The notes under the pieces: model-generated
Database searches by the model: none
What the model was told of the DNA's origin: nothing
The model's input: only the letters and a program-made list of their open reading frames with translations
Program-made: the position numbers and the translations under genes
Part shown: piece by piece, positions 33,997 to 43,900 of the stretch
Numbering within the stretch: the first letter of the stretch is position 1
Layout: each line of letters starts with the position of its first letter
NCBI GenBank assembly: GCA_045592785.1
Contig: JAZNVL010000035.1
Span: 1-64,000, forward strand
DNA: 64,000 nucleotides
Reading direction: 5' to 3'
Source: RGIG8244 sp045592785
GTDB taxonomy: Bacteria > Verrucomicrobiota > Lentisphaeria > Victivallales > UBA1829

Positions 33997-35460
33997 TTAT
34001 TTCTTCGTTGCGTGAAGCACGGGCCAGTCTGCGGTGCGGAACCGTCGGACGGTCTTTTCGTGGATGGTGAGTTTATCGTCATCAAAGACGAACCGGATCC
34101 TGGTGAAGAACGGGGTTTCGACTTTGCAGACGGTCAATTCCAGTTCACCCTGTTCATTCCAGGCGGCGGAAGAAGCATAGCGTGTGGTTTCGAAGTCATC
34201 GAACTTGCAGAACGAGAATTTCCAGTATCCGAACCCGGCGGAGAGTTTTTCCGGGGCACTTGCGGTATGGAACACAAACTCACAGGAATCTTCCTGGAAG
34301 GAGACGTTGCAGGAACGGATCTTGAGGGAATTTTCTTCAAATTCATACGTTGCATCTTCGCCGCGTTTTGTGAGATCCCCCTGCTGCAAGGGCATGTGGA
34401 GAGAACGGCAGAGGGAAGCGACTTCTGCTTGCGCACAGAAGTTATCCGTAATGGCGCGTTCCTTGAGTTCCGGGAGGATGAGTTCCCAGGTGGCAGTGAG
34501 GATCCGCTGCATATTAACAAGTCCGCTGGTGGCAACAAGGACCATATCCTGATCGGGCATGACCACGATATACTGTCCGAAAGCACCGTCGGCGCGGTAG
34601 GAGTTGTTCTGACAACGCCAGAACTGGAATCCATAGCCCTGTTCCCAGTCGGGACAGATGTATTCCGGGTCGGTGACGGGCTGCGGGTTTTCCGGTGCAT
34701 TGGAAATCTGTTTGGATGTGGCGAGTTCGAAGTATTCCCAGGGAAGGATCTGTTTGCCGTTCCATTTTCCTTTCTGCAAAAGAAGCTGTCCGTACTTCGC
34801 CAGATCGGCAGTACGCAGTTTCATTCCCCAGCCGCCGATATCGATATCCATGGGACAGGTTTCCCGTTCCCCGGGTTCGATCCCAAGCGGGGCGAAAAGA
34901 CGTGGTTGCAGGTATTCCATCAAATTCAGATCGGTGATCTTGCGGAGGATCGCGGAAAGCATGTAACTGCATCCGCTGTTATAACAGAACTTGGTTCCCG
35001 GTTCGAAAACGAGGGGACTTTCCAGGAATCCTTTGACCCAGTTTTTCAGTTTGCGGGCGGGATCGCCATCGTTATCCAGATAGGTACAGATGGCACAGGT
35101 ATTGTGCCCGCTTGACATGGTAAGCAAGTTCCGGATCGTCACCGTCTTCATCTTGTCGGAAACGTTCCAGTCTTTGGCTTCGGGGAAGAAGGAAACGATC
35201 TTGTCATCCAGTGTAAGACGTTTTTCCGCCATGGCGAACCCGATGGCGGCGGAAGTGAAACTCTTTGTTGTGGAGAACAGACGATGTTTGAATTCAGGCT
35301 GATAGGGATCGGTCCAGGCTTCCGCAATGACGTGTCCGTGACGGAGCAGCATGAAGGAATGGATATATTCCAGACTGCGGATCCGACGGATCCATTTGGC
35401 GATTGCTGCGGAGGGAACACCTTGTGCTTCCGGTGTGGAATAAGGGAAATTGTGGTACAT
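33997..35460 (-). CDS. Serine hydrolase of the beta-lactamase/class C esterase type
   Basis: A 487-residue protein of the penicillin-binding-protein-like beta-lactamase superfamily. Ser63-x-x-Lys66 in FSTTKS is the acylation site and Tyr160-Asn in FCYNSGC the second motif; DGAFGQYIVVMP fits the third region. No signal peptide, so a cytoplasmic esterase or peptidase is more likely than a resistance enzyme. The C-terminal 130 residues are an extra domain with beta strands. AAGGAG sits before the ATG. It is last in an operon of esterase, lacZ and an O-antigen ligase-like gene. Confidence 0.8.
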   Translation of the reverse strand: MYHNFPYSTPEAQGVPSAAIAKWIRRIRSLEYIHSFMLLRHGHVIAEAWTDPYQPEFKHRLFSTTKSFTSAAIGFAMAEKRLTLDDKIVSFFPEAKDWNVSDKMKTVTIRNLLTMSSGHNTCAICTYLDNDGDPARKLKNWVKGFLESPLVFEPGTKFCYNSGCSYMLSAILRKITDLNLMEYLQPRLFAPLGIEPGERETCPMDIDIGGWGMKLRTADLAKYGQLLLQKGKWNGKQILPWEYFELATSKQISNAPENPQPVTDPEYICPDWEQGYGFQFWRCQNNSYRADGAFGQYIVVMPDQDMVLVATSGLVNMQRILTATWELILPELKERAITDNFCAQAEVASLCRSLHMPLQQGDLTKRGEDATYEFEENSLKIRSCNVSFQEDSCEFVFHTASAPEKLSAGFGYWKFSFCKFDDFETTRYASSAAWNEQGELELTVCKVETPFFTRIRFVFDDDKLTIHEKTVRRFRTADWPVLHATKK

Positions 35461-35481
35461 ATATAACTCCTTGTGGTATGA

Positions 35482-37317
35482 TTACGGTTGTTTTGGCGTA
35501 CGCAAATGGGCTGGGATATCCCAGGGACGTACGTCATATTGGGGGTTATTGACTATGATTTGCAGATCTCTGAAATCGAGATTGCGTTTCTGCATGACTT
35601 CGATCAGACATTTCTCCACATATTGATACTGGGGTCGCCGGTTGGTCTTCCGGTAAAATTCCATCAGATTCAAATAAGGGATCACATGGAAGGGATACAG
35701 TTCCGCTTCCCGCAGATAATATTTCTCCGCTTCCTCCATGCGTCCGAGGTATTCCAATGCTCTGGCTCGGGTACAGTTCACATGGGCGTAATCGGGGATC
35801 GGCGTACGGTCCAGTTTCTCCACGACTTTCAGAAAATCAACGGCACGCGTTTGATCGGTCCAGAGGTAATCGCTCAACACCGTGAACAGCGTGAAGGGAG
35901 AAGTTTGCGGGGTATTGTAAGCACGATGATAATATTTCCACGCGGAAGGCGCACCGGCACCATACCGCATCAGTTCCCCCTGTCCCAGCCAGATCATGTG
36001 AGAGGAATACAACTCCATCAATGCGGCGAACACGGCAGCGGCAAAGACCAATCCACCGCTACTCCGCACAGCAAGACATGCGTTCCGGGGCAATGCTGCC
36101 GTATTTTCCCGCAGGGACGGGGCAAGCATCATACCGGGGAGCATCAAAGCCAATGTTGCGGTGGGAATATGAAAGAACACCAGATCGAACTGGGCATGAC
36201 ACAGCAGGACGATAAACAGGAATCCCAGCAGGCGGGGCAGACATTCCTCCTCCTCATATTTCCGGTAGAAACTGAAAATCGCACTGCCGAAGATCAGGTA
36301 AATGCAGAGAAATCCGACAATGCCGTACCCCGCGATCGTGAACAGAATATCGTTGTGGGGATGATCGATACGGTCCGAGATATGCCGCAGGTCATAATAC
36401 ACCTTCTCCCCACGGAAAAATGGCAAAAATTCCTGTTCAAAGGATGGTGTCCCGACGCCCAGGACCGGTGCCGTTTTGATCAGATCCGGAACGGCAAGAG
36501 AAAGGAACACACGTTCATCCTGCAACAGTTTCTCCTTCATCCCGGGGTGCGTGATCACTTTGACCGCCGCAAGCACGCCCAGAAGAATGCAGAAAAGCAC
36601 GCCGTAACGGAAAACACGTTTCCATTTTCCGGCGGGGATCCGCAAGGCAACATAAACCAATACCGCAAGCAGGATCCCGGGGATGAGCGCACGGCACAGT
36701 GTCTCTGCCAGGATCCAGAGGGAAATCCCGGCGACAACGAGTGCCGCCGCAATACGGAGCTGTTTTCTGCGGATCCCGGTAAGAATAAACCAGAGGAATA
36801 CCGCTCCGGTGAGGAAAGTCAACGCCGCATTCCAGTTGATATTGCTGGGGATCCCGAAGAACAGCTGTTTGTAAACGAACCGCTGGATCATACAGGCGAT
36901 CACGTTCAAACACCAGAAACCGGAAAACAGCCAGGGCAGACTCCGGCACAGTTCCTGACGGAATACAAGACCGTATAACGGCATCACCACATACAAAAGC
37001 GTGAACCCGATGTCCGCCAGACGGTATGTGCCGCTGTGACGGAATATATGCCAGAGTGAGATCAGGGTCAGAACACCGAACGCACCCTGCAAAACCGGCG
37101 ACATCCCGCGGAATACCCGTGTCAGACGGTCCGGAACAAGAAGAAGGAAGCCCAGAGCCAGCAGGACCACGCTCCCCGCGGAAAAGAAATGCACATTCCA
37201 GCGGTGGTAAAAAAGCGCGATCCCCGGCAGCATCAGCATGGAGGCGATGGGGATCACCCAGGCTGCTGCCCGGGCGATCCGGTCGGACCAGTTTGAAGTA
37301 GGCTGTTCCTGTTCCAT
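35482..37317 (-). CDS. O-antigen ligase/polymerase-like membrane protein with TPR tail
   Basis: A 611-residue multi-pass membrane protein. About eleven hydrophobic segments span residues 15-440. The periplasmic loop has GVGTPSFEQEF, then HISDRIDHPHNDILFTIAGYG, the conserved HxHN-like region of the O-antigen ligase domain (WaaL/Wzy type). Residues about 500-590 carry tetratricopeptide-like helices (RALEYLGRMEEAEKYYL). It would ligate or polymerise a lipid-linked glycan in the inner membrane. Such a gene between lacZ (8-base gap) and a serine hydrolase is unusual, because no glycosyltransferase or flippase is nearby. Confidence 0.75.
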   Translation of the reverse strand: MEQEQPTSNWSDRIARAAAWVIPIASMLMLPGIALFYHRWNVHFFSAGSVVLLALGFLLLVPDRLTRVFRGMSPVLQGAFGVLTLISLWHIFRHSGTYRLADIGFTLLYVVMPLYGLVFRQELCRSLPWLFSGFWCLNVIACMIQRFVYKQLFFGIPSNINWNAALTFLTGAVFLWFILTGIRRKQLRIAAALVVAGISLWILAETLCRALIPGILLAVLVYVALRIPAGKWKRVFRYGVLFCILLGVLAAVKVITHPGMKEKLLQDERVFLSLAVPDLIKTAPVLGVGTPSFEQEFLPFFRGEKVYYDLRHISDRIDHPHNDILFTIAGYGIVGFLCIYLIFGSAIFSFYRKYEEEECLPRLLGFLFIVLLCHAQFDLVFFHIPTATLALMLPGMMLAPSLRENTAALPRNACLAVRSSGGLVFAAAVFAALMELYSSHMIWLGQGELMRYGAGAPSAWKYYHRAYNTPQTSPFTLFTVLSDYLWTDQTRAVDFLKVVEKLDRTPIPDYAHVNCTRARALEYLGRMEEAEKYYLREAELYPFHVIPYLNLMEFYRKTNRRPQYQYVEKCLIEVMQKRNLDFRDLQIIVNNPQYDVRPWDIPAHLRTPKQP

Positions 37318-37325
37318 TGCGGTCC

Positions 37326-40300
37326 TCAGAATTCGAAGAAGGAATGTTCTTCCAGTTCACCGGGCGCGGCAGTGCGGAACCGGATGCCGAATTTCACTTT
37401 ACCCGGCTTGATCTGATATTTTTCCGCAGTCCTCGGACCGCAGGAACCGCTGCCGATACCAGCCATCAGCGCATCGAAATGTACGCAGATGGCTTCGCAT
37501 TCTTCCAGTTCGTAAGGATGTGCAGCCACCGTGAAGGCTTCCGGCGTATAACGATGTGCCGAGAAGTTGATGGGCGTATCCGGGATCGCGATCAGACCTG
37601 CCATACGGATGTCATGGAACGCCGCACGGCGGACTTCGGAACGGTTCCCGTTTTCCTGGGGACGGGTGTAATTGGTCATCAGGGCATCCACGCCCGCCTT
37701 GAAGTAGCCGATACGCTGAGCAGTCTTTGTGTCAAGATAGGATTCGCCGGGACCAAGTCCGTACCACTGAACACCGTTCATGCTGTGGGGCAGGAACATT
37801 TCCACGCCGAACCGGGGGAGGTTCACATCTTCCGGCAGATTACGGGGAGTTCCTTCCACATCCAGACGGAAGGAGCCGTCGGGCTGGAATGTATAGGTAT
37901 AATCCACATCGAACCCGTAGAGATTGTTTGCGCCTGCACTGTAAGATTTGACCTTCACGATCACAGCGCCCTGTTTCCGCGTATATTTCACCGATTCGAT
38001 CCGGTGCTGCAGATAACGGAAGCCCCAGGCTTCCCAGTTCCCCGCAAAATGATGACGGTCATTATCCGTTGTGGCACGCCACAGATTCAGCAGCGGACCG
38101 CGTTCCATCAGCACGATCCCGTTCCGGTCAAGCGAGACAATGGTCCCGGTTTCCTTGCTGATCTCCGCAAACAATCCGTTGGCGGCGGAAATATAAATGC
38201 TCTGTTTGTCTTCTTCCACATCCACAGGACTGCACCCCGTGATGACAGCGGGCGCGGCGGGGACGGCTTTCACGGGGAGAATGAACTGTTCCCAGGCGAC
38301 TTCGTGTCCGCCATGCGCCCATGAGGTATCACAGGCGAGCATGAAGGTGACATTCAGCAGGTATTCCGCGCCGCGTTTCGGGTTTGCAGGCATGGTGAAG
38401 GGAATCTTCAGATCGCCGGTCTTATGTGCGGCAAGAGTCATGGAAGGCACACTTCCGGTCTGAATGATCCTGCCGTTTTCCATCACATTCCACACGATAT
38501 TCAAATGGGAAAGCGTGAGGAAGTCATAATAGTTGGTGACAGAGAGAATACCCTTCTTCAGGTCCTTCGCCGCAATGCGGACCGGGGCGATACATTTTTT
38601 GAGTTCGAGCAGACCGGGAGTCGGGGTCTTGTCCGGGAACACCATACCGTCGGCAACGAAATTGCCGGAGTTCGGTTTATCGCCGAAGTCACCGCCGTAA
38701 GCGAAAAATTCTTCGCCATCTTCAGTGTGAGTACGGAGTCCGTGATCACACCATTCCCAGACGAATCCGCCCTGGGTATACTTGTTGTTATAGAAGACCT
38801 GCCAGTAATCTTCGATCCCGCCGGGACCGTTGCCCATGGCGTGGATATATTCGCAGAGAATGAACGGTTTGTTCAGATTCAGCGTTTTGATCCGTTCCAC
38901 ACATCCTTCGGGACTGGTATACATGGGACAGATGATATCCGAGATTTCACCGTTGTAATCCTGTTCGTACTGCAGAGGACGGGAGGGATCCCGCCGGCGG
39001 GTGTATTCCACCATTTTGAGGTGATTGCAACCGAATCCGGCTTCATTGCCCAGACTCCAGATGATGATACAGGCATGGTTCTTCACCGATTCCACCATGC
39101 GGACCATGCGGTCCACACAGGCGTCTTCCCATTCCGGCCACATGGTGGGGTTTTTCCCCTGTTCGTAACCGAAACCGTGACTTTCCAGGTCGGCTTCACT
39201 GACCAGATAGAACCCGAGACGGTCACACAGATGGAAGAACCGGGGATCGTTCAGATAATGACTGGTCCGGATGGCGTTGATATTGTGCTGTTTCATAAGG
39301 AGCAGATCTTCCAGCATGGATTCTTCCGTGATGGCTCTGCCCAGATCCGTCTGGAATTCATGACGGTTCGTGCCGCGGATCATGATCCGTTCCCCGTTCA
39401 CCAGCAACGCACCGTTTTTGATTTCCACAGTACGGAACCCGCAACGCATGGATTTGTATTCCAGAACGTCTTTCCCCGCCCGGAGCGTAAGCAGTGCTGT
39501 GTAAAGCGCAGGCGTTTCCGCCGTCCACTTTTCCGGATCTTTCACTTCAGCCGCAAGGGTACACGCCGCATAGCTGTCCGCCTTCACATTTCCGGCGGAC
39601 CAGGAAAGGGGTTTTGCGAAAACGCTTGACCCGTCGGGCGCGAAGAGTTCCAGATCCACGGCGAGATCTTTCCGTGCTTTTCCGAAGTTGCGGAGCGTGA
39701 TATCGGCGGAGAAGATCCCGTTTTTGTATTTGGCATCCAGCGGAGTATGCAGGAACAGATCCCAGATGTCCACTTTCGGCAATGCCATCAGATACACTTC
39801 GCGGAAGATCCCGCTCAACCACCACATATCCTGGTCTTCCAGATACGTTCCGTCATTCCACTTGGAGACCTGGACCGCGATCATGTTCACACCCGGACGG
39901 ACCAGAGAAGTGATATCGAATTCCGCAGGTTCCCGGCTGCCTTTGCTCATGCCGGCAAATTCGCCGTTGATCCACACCTGATAGAAGGAATCCACACCGT
40001 TGAAATGCAGAATGATCTCTCTGTCGTCCCAGGAATCATCGATCTCAAATTCCCGGATGTAACAGCCGGTGGGGTTTTCCGACGGGACTTTGGGCGGATC
40101 GATGGGGAACGGATATTGGATGTTGGTATAATGCGGGTTGCCGTATCCCTGCAGCTGCCAGTTGCCCGGGACTTCGATCACGTCCCATTCGCAGCAGTCG
40201 AAATCTTCGCTGTAAAATTCCCCGGGGACAGCCACCGGGGAGGAAAAGTATCCGAACTTCCAGGCACCGTTCAGCGTTTTGCGCCAGACATTCCGCCGCT

Positions 40301-40403
40301 GTGAATTTTCCAACGCATCATCCCGGTCAGAGTACGGCAGCAGAGCGGCACGCGCTTCCAGACGGTTGATCCCGGTCAAACTTTGATTTTCCCAATCGTT
40401 CAT
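37326..40403 (-). CDS. lacZ: Beta-galactosidase, glycoside hydrolase family 2
   Basis: A 1025-residue LacZ-type enzyme (E. coli LacZ is 1024) hydrolysing beta-galactosides. Domains in order: jelly roll (about 50-215), immunoglobulin-like (about 216-325), TIM barrel (about 330-620), a further immunoglobulin-like domain (about 620-720) and the large bgal_small_N domain (about 740-1020). The acid/base is Glu454 in WSLGNEAG and the nucleophile Glu518 in ILCEYIHAMGN. No signal peptide, hence cytoplasmic. It is the second gene after the esterase (11-base gap). Confidence 0.93.
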   Translation of the reverse strand: MNDWENQSLTGINRLEARAALLPYSDRDDALENSQRRNVWRKTLNGAWKFGYFSSPVAVPGEFYSEDFDCCEWDVIEVPGNWQLQGYGNPHYTNIQYPFPIDPPKVPSENPTGCYIREFEIDDSWDDREIILHFNGVDSFYQVWINGEFAGMSKGSREPAEFDITSLVRPGVNMIAVQVSKWNDGTYLEDQDMWWLSGIFREVYLMALPKVDIWDLFLHTPLDAKYKNGIFSADITLRNFGKARKDLAVDLELFAPDGSSVFAKPLSWSAGNVKADSYAACTLAAEVKDPEKWTAETPALYTALLTLRAGKDVLEYKSMRCGFRTVEIKNGALLVNGERIMIRGTNRHEFQTDLGRAITEESMLEDLLLMKQHNINAIRTSHYLNDPRFFHLCDRLGFYLVSEADLESHGFGYEQGKNPTMWPEWEDACVDRMVRMVESVKNHACIIIWSLGNEAGFGCNHLKMVEYTRRRDPSRPLQYEQDYNGEISDIICPMYTSPEGCVERIKTLNLNKPFILCEYIHAMGNGPGGIEDYWQVFYNNKYTQGGFVWEWCDHGLRTHTEDGEEFFAYGGDFGDKPNSGNFVADGMVFPDKTPTPGLLELKKCIAPVRIAAKDLKKGILSVTNYYDFLTLSHLNIVWNVMENGRIIQTGSVPSMTLAAHKTGDLKIPFTMPANPKRGAEYLLNVTFMLACDTSWAHGGHEVAWEQFILPVKAVPAAPAVITGCSPVDVEEDKQSIYISAANGLFAEISKETGTIVSLDRNGIVLMERGPLLNLWRATTDNDRHHFAGNWEAWGFRYLQHRIESVKYTRKQGAVIVKVKSYSAGANNLYGFDVDYTYTFQPDGSFRLDVEGTPRNLPEDVNLPRFGVEMFLPHSMNGVQWYGLGPGESYLDTKTAQRIGYFKAGVDALMTNYTRPQENGNRSEVRRAAFHDIRMAGLIAIPDTPINFSAHRYTPEAFTVAAHPYELEECEAICVHFDALMAGIGSGSCGPRTAEKYQIKPGKVKFGIRFRTAAPGELEEHSFFEF

Positions 40404-40414
40404 GTTCGTATTCC

Positions 40415-41224
40415 TTATTTTGCTTTCAGTTGACGTGTGAAAAATGTAATGGCAATGTCGCCCCAGACACTGACCGGATCTTCCGAAGGAATGATCCCGT
40501 AACCGTGTCCGCCGCTGGGGTAAATGTGCAGTTCCGCGGGAACACCTGCGGCTTTACATGCCAGGAACCAGGGAACAGAATTTTCCTCCGGCTTGGCAAA
40601 ATCATCTTCCGTCTGGATCATCAGCACAGGCGGGATCGTTTCATCCACCTTGAATTCCGGCGCGATCGCACCATCCTTCGTCAGACTCCACGGGTAAATC
40701 AACGCCGTGCAATCCGGGCGGAACGGCAACGCATCGATTTCGTCCGCCGGTTCGTAAGGGACGGGGTCTGCGGGAGCCGAGATGGAAGCGGAAAGGTGAG
40801 ATCCAGCGGAGAATCCGATGATGCCGATCCGTGCGGGATCCACATCCCATTCCTTCGCATTGGCACGGATCATCCGGATGGCACGGGCGGCATCGGCACG
40901 CGCCCCTTCCCTGCGGTCCGGACAACGGTATTTCAGGAGGAAAGCGGAAAATCCGGCGGCGTTGAGTTTCGCACAAATATCCGTCCCTTCCAGATTCCAG
41001 GTAAGATAGTAATAGCCGCCGCCGGGACATACCACCACTGCCGGATGGGGGCCGAGACGGGTCGCCGGGAAAAACGTGATGGTAGGATTGGTTACATTTA
41101 TGAGACGGTCGATACCATCGGTATCGTCTTTAAAATGTTCCACGCGGGAGTGATCTTCCTCCTGCGTGAAAGGGGGGATCCTGTCATTCCACAGGGCGAA
41201 TTCTTTCGCGTAATATGCGTGCAT
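40415..41224 (-). CDS. Alpha/beta-hydrolase, acetyl-esterase (xylan/sugar esterase) type
   Basis: A 269-residue alpha/beta hydrolase. It shows VVVCPGGGYYYLTWNLEG near 65-82 (oxyanion loop), the nucleophile elbow GFSAGSH (Ser about 149), an acid in MIQTEDDF and His in SGGHGYG. The CPGGGY and GFSAG pattern is that of acetyl-esterase/xylan esterase families that strip O-acetyl groups from sugars. No signal peptide. First gene of an operon with lacZ; removing acetyl groups before galactosidase action would make sense, but this is inference. AGGAG precedes the ATG. Confidence 0.8.
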   Translation of the reverse strand: MHAYYAKEFALWNDRIPPFTQEEDHSRVEHFKDDTDGIDRLINVTNPTITFFPATRLGPHPAVVVCPGGGYYYLTWNLEGTDICAKLNAAGFSAFLLKYRCPDRREGARADAARAIRMIRANAKEWDVDPARIGIIGFSAGSHLSASISAPADPVPYEPADEIDALPFRPDCTALIYPWSLTKDGAIAPEFKVDETIPPVLMIQTEDDFAKPEENSVPWFLACKAAGVPAELHIYPSGGHGYGIIPSEDPVSVWGDIAITFFTRQLKAK

Positions 41225-41254
41225 AAGTACTCCTGATTTTGTTCCGTTTACAGT

Positions 41255-41282
41255 ACTATATCCGCATAAATGCTTTTTTCAA
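41255..41282 (-). promoter_or_regulatory. Promoter of the esterase-lacZ operon
   Basis: Minus strand TTGAAA (41282-41277), 16 bases, TATAGT (41260-41255). Confidence 0.55.
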
Positions 41283-41327
41283 GCGCAAAACAAACTTTTT
41301 TCAGCAGAAAGTGAAAGGAAAAAGTCC

Positions 41328-42146
41328 TTACAGTTTATACCACTTGGATGTGACTTTATCAATGCTGTATTTCACCGATTCCTGATAAACCTCATGGATC
41401 GTCGGATTCGATGTGGAACCATCGGTCATCAGCATGTTGACACTGTCATTGCCATGCCGTTTCTGCATGTTGTCCTGACGGACATAACTGACTTCCGAAG
41501 TATTGTCAAATCCGGAGATGGCAAAGAAACCGGGCAGACTGAAATTCGTTTTCCCGGATACATATCCGCTGTCCAATTCGTTTATGGCACAGTCCGAAAT
41601 AAAATACAAGTTGGGCATCTTGGCAAGCTGACTGGTATTGTGCGTCTTTGTGAGGATCTGCGTGTTGAACGTTGTTCTCATAATCAATTTGTTAACGCCA
41701 TACCCGGTCTGTTTGTACGGACGGAAAAGTCCATTCGGGCGAACATAGGTATTTCCGGTCTGTTTCAGGATCGGAGCCTTCGGACACATGAAAATACTGT
41801 TCCGCGGCACACACCAGACATCATAGGCATTGACCGGCTGGATCTTGAGATAGTCAAAAAGCGCAAGGTACCATATACGGGTGGCATTACCCACGGCAAA
41901 ATCGCCGACCCAGTCGATTTTGGATTTGGGCTGTGTGGGCAGAAATCCATTGTTATCGGTGGCATACATCTGCATCAGGACACCGATCTGGTGCAGATTG
42001 TTGGCACACTGTGCCTTGTTGCCCGATTCCTTCACACTTGACAACGCGGGCAGCAGCATCCCCGCAAGGATCGCAATGATGGCGATCACGACAAGAAGTT
42101 CGATCAACGTGAACGGGGATCGTTTTTTCCATTCTGCATGTTTCAT
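41328..42146 (-). CDS. Prepilin-like type II pseudopilin (DUF1559-type)
   Basis: A 272-residue secreted protein with a prepilin peptidase site: KKRSPFTLIELLVVIAI and then IAILAGMLLPALSSVKE. Cleavage would leave Phe at position 1. The rest (AQCANNLHQIGVLMQMYATDNNGFLP) is the common pattern of DUF1559-type pseudopilins of Lentisphaerae and Planctomycetes, of which genomes hold dozens; the tail carries HGNDSVNMLMTDGS. Its role in the cell envelope is unknown. It is alone, opposite to the SSS symporter, and has the only perfect consensus promoter in the window. Confidence 0.85.
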   Translation of the reverse strand: MKHAEWKKRSPFTLIELLVVIAIIAILAGMLLPALSSVKESGNKAQCANNLHQIGVLMQMYATDNNGFLPTQPKSKIDWVGDFAVGNATRIWYLALFDYLKIQPVNAYDVWCVPRNSIFMCPKAPILKQTGNTYVRPNGLFRPYKQTGYGVNKLIMRTTFNTQILTKTHNTSQLAKMPNLYFISDCAINELDSGYVSGKTNFSLPGFFAISGFDNTSEVSYVRQDNMQKRHGNDSVNMLMTDGSTSNPTIHEVYQESVKYSIDKVTSKWYKL

Positions 42147-42198
42147 GTACCATATTCCTTTCGTGAGACTTTCGGGTTTGCTGTAACGTTATAGCCTA

Positions 42199-42227
42199 AT
42201 TATACTACATTTTTCAGAGTTTGTCAA
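42199..42227 (-). promoter_or_regulatory. Perfect consensus promoter of the pseudopilin gene
   Basis: Minus strand TTGACA (42227-42222), 17 bases, TATAAT (42204-42199). Confidence 0.8.
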
Positions 42228-42256
42228 GATGCAAAACAGTTTTTTTTCAATTTTTC

Positions 42257-42284
42257 TTGATTTTTTGAGTTTATGATGTAATGT
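42257..42284 (+). promoter_or_regulatory. Possible promoter of the SSS symporter gene
   Basis: TTGATT (42257-42262), 16 bases, TAATGT (42279-42284). Confidence 0.4.
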
Positions 42285-42325
42285 ATATCCTGTCGGAAAC
42301 ATCAATTTAACTACGGAGATGAAAC

Positions 42326-43894
42326 ATGTATATCGTATTGTTCCTGTCGTTTTTCGGTTTTACCGGACTGGTCGCGTTCCTCACCTGGCTGATCGTTCAT
42401 AAAAAGGAAACGTCTTCGGTGGATGGATACTTCCTCGCCGGACGCAGTCTCACGTTTCCCGTGATCGCCGGTTCGCTCCTGTTGACCAATCTCTCCACGG
42501 AACAGATGGTGGGATTGAACGGGTCCGCGTTCAGTGAAGGGTTCATCGTCATGACCTGGGAAATTCTGGCTGTGGTTGCCCTGGTGGCGATGGCATTGGC
42601 GTTTCTGCCGAAATTTCTGCGGTCCGGTGTGACCACAGTACCGGAATATCTCGCCCTGCGTATGGGGAAATCCACAGGGGTGATCTGCAATATCATCTTT
42701 CTTGCGGCGTATACCTTCGGACTGCTTCCCATCATTCTTTATACGGGTGCGGTGGGTTTGAACAGTATTTTTGATATGAAAGAACTCACCGGGATCGCCA
42801 ACGATCAGGTACTTCTCTGGACCATGATCTGGTTTGTGGGGATCGTAGGCTCCATCTATGCGCTGTTCGGCGGCTTGCGTTCGGTGGCGGTTTCCGACAC
42901 ATTGAACGGGATCGGACTTCTCATCGGCGGCTTGATGGTGGTGTTTTTTGCGCTGTATGCGGTGTCGGACGGTGCGGGGATCTTTGCCGGGTTGGAAACG
43001 ATCTATCACGCCATGCCGGAAAAATTTGATTCCACGGGGGATGCGAAATCCAGTGTTCCCTTCTCCACGATCTTCACCGGGGTATTGATCATCAACCTCT
43101 TTTACTGGTGTACCAATCAGCAGATCATTCAGCGTACGCTGGCGGCAAGTTCTCTGGCGGAGGGACAGAAAGGTGTCCTTCTCTGCGGCGCACTGAAACT
43201 TCTGGGACCGCTGTATCTGGTACTGCCCGGTGTGATTGCGTGTTACATGTTCAGCGAAACGGGGATCAAGCCGGACCAGGCATACGGCAAACTGGTACAC
43301 ACGGTTCTTCCCGCACCTCTGACAGGCTTTTTCGCGGCGGTGATGACGGGTGCGATTTTGAGTTCCTTCAACAGCGTACTCAATGCGGTTTGCACGTTAT
43401 ACAGTCTGGGGATCTACAAACAGGTGATCCGCCGTGATGCCACGGAACAGGAGATCGTGAAATCGGGGAAAGTATTCGGCTGGATCGTGGTATTCCTTGC
43501 CATGCTGGCGGCTCCGCTTCTCTCCGCCACTGCCAGTATCTTTACTTATCTGCAGCACATGAACTCGCTGTACTTCATTCCCATTTTCGCGGTGGTGCTG
43601 ATGGCGATGTTCCGGAAGTGTGTCCCTGCGAAAGCGGCGGATATCGCCCTCATCGGCGGCTGTCTTGTCATGGCTGCCGGACTTCTGCAGAAGACGTTGA
43701 ACCAGTATCATTACGCCGGGATCGTATTTGCCGGACTGATCGTTTTCATGCTCATCATGGAATGGGTCAAACCGGAAGAACGGAACATTCACGAGAATGC
43801 GCCGGTGGATATGACACCGTGGAAATATGCAAAGGCGGCGGGCGCAGTTCTGCTGGCTGCTGTGGTGACGTTCTACGTCCTGCTTGCAAAGTAA
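42326..43894 (+). CDS. Sodium:solute symporter, SSS/SLC5 family
   Basis: A 522-residue transporter with about 13-14 hydrophobic segments. The family pattern is seen in DGYFLAGRSLTFPVIAGSLLLTNLS (written in part as YFLAGRS and LLLTNLSTEQMVG) and in the sodium-site region near ILSSFNSVLNAVCTLYSLG. It imports a solute, often a sugar or organic acid, with sodium. The substrate is unknown; nearby GH genes suggest sugars. GGAG lies before the ATG. It is divergent from the pseudopilin and converges on ftsB-like DNA. Confidence 0.83.
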   Translation: MYIVLFLSFFGFTGLVAFLTWLIVHKKETSSVDGYFLAGRSLTFPVIAGSLLLTNLSTEQMVGLNGSAFSEGFIVMTWEILAVVALVAMALAFLPKFLRSGVTTVPEYLALRMGKSTGVICNIIFLAAYTFGLLPIILYTGAVGLNSIFDMKELTGIANDQVLLWTMIWFVGIVGSIYALFGGLRSVAVSDTLNGIGLLIGGLMVVFFALYAVSDGAGIFAGLETIYHAMPEKFDSTGDAKSSVPFSTIFTGVLIINLFYWCTNQQIIQRTLAASSLAEGQKGVLLCGALKLLGPLYLVLPGVIACYMFSETGIKPDQAYGKLVHTVLPAPLTGFFAAVMTGAILSSFNSVLNAVCTLYSLGIYKQVIRRDATEQEIVKSGKVFGWIVVFLAMLAAPLLSATASIFTYLQHMNSLYFIPIFAVVLMAMFRKCVPAKAADIALIGGCLVMAAGLLQKTLNQYHYAGIVFAGLIVFMLIMEWVKPEERNIHENAPVDMTPWKYAKAAGAVLLAAVVTFYVLLAK

Positions 43895-43900
43895 GCAGAT

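Noticed and set aside
42301..43300. Long minus-strand frame opposite the SSS symporter
   Set aside because: Antisense shadow, rich in His, Gln, Lys and Asp, without domain motifs.
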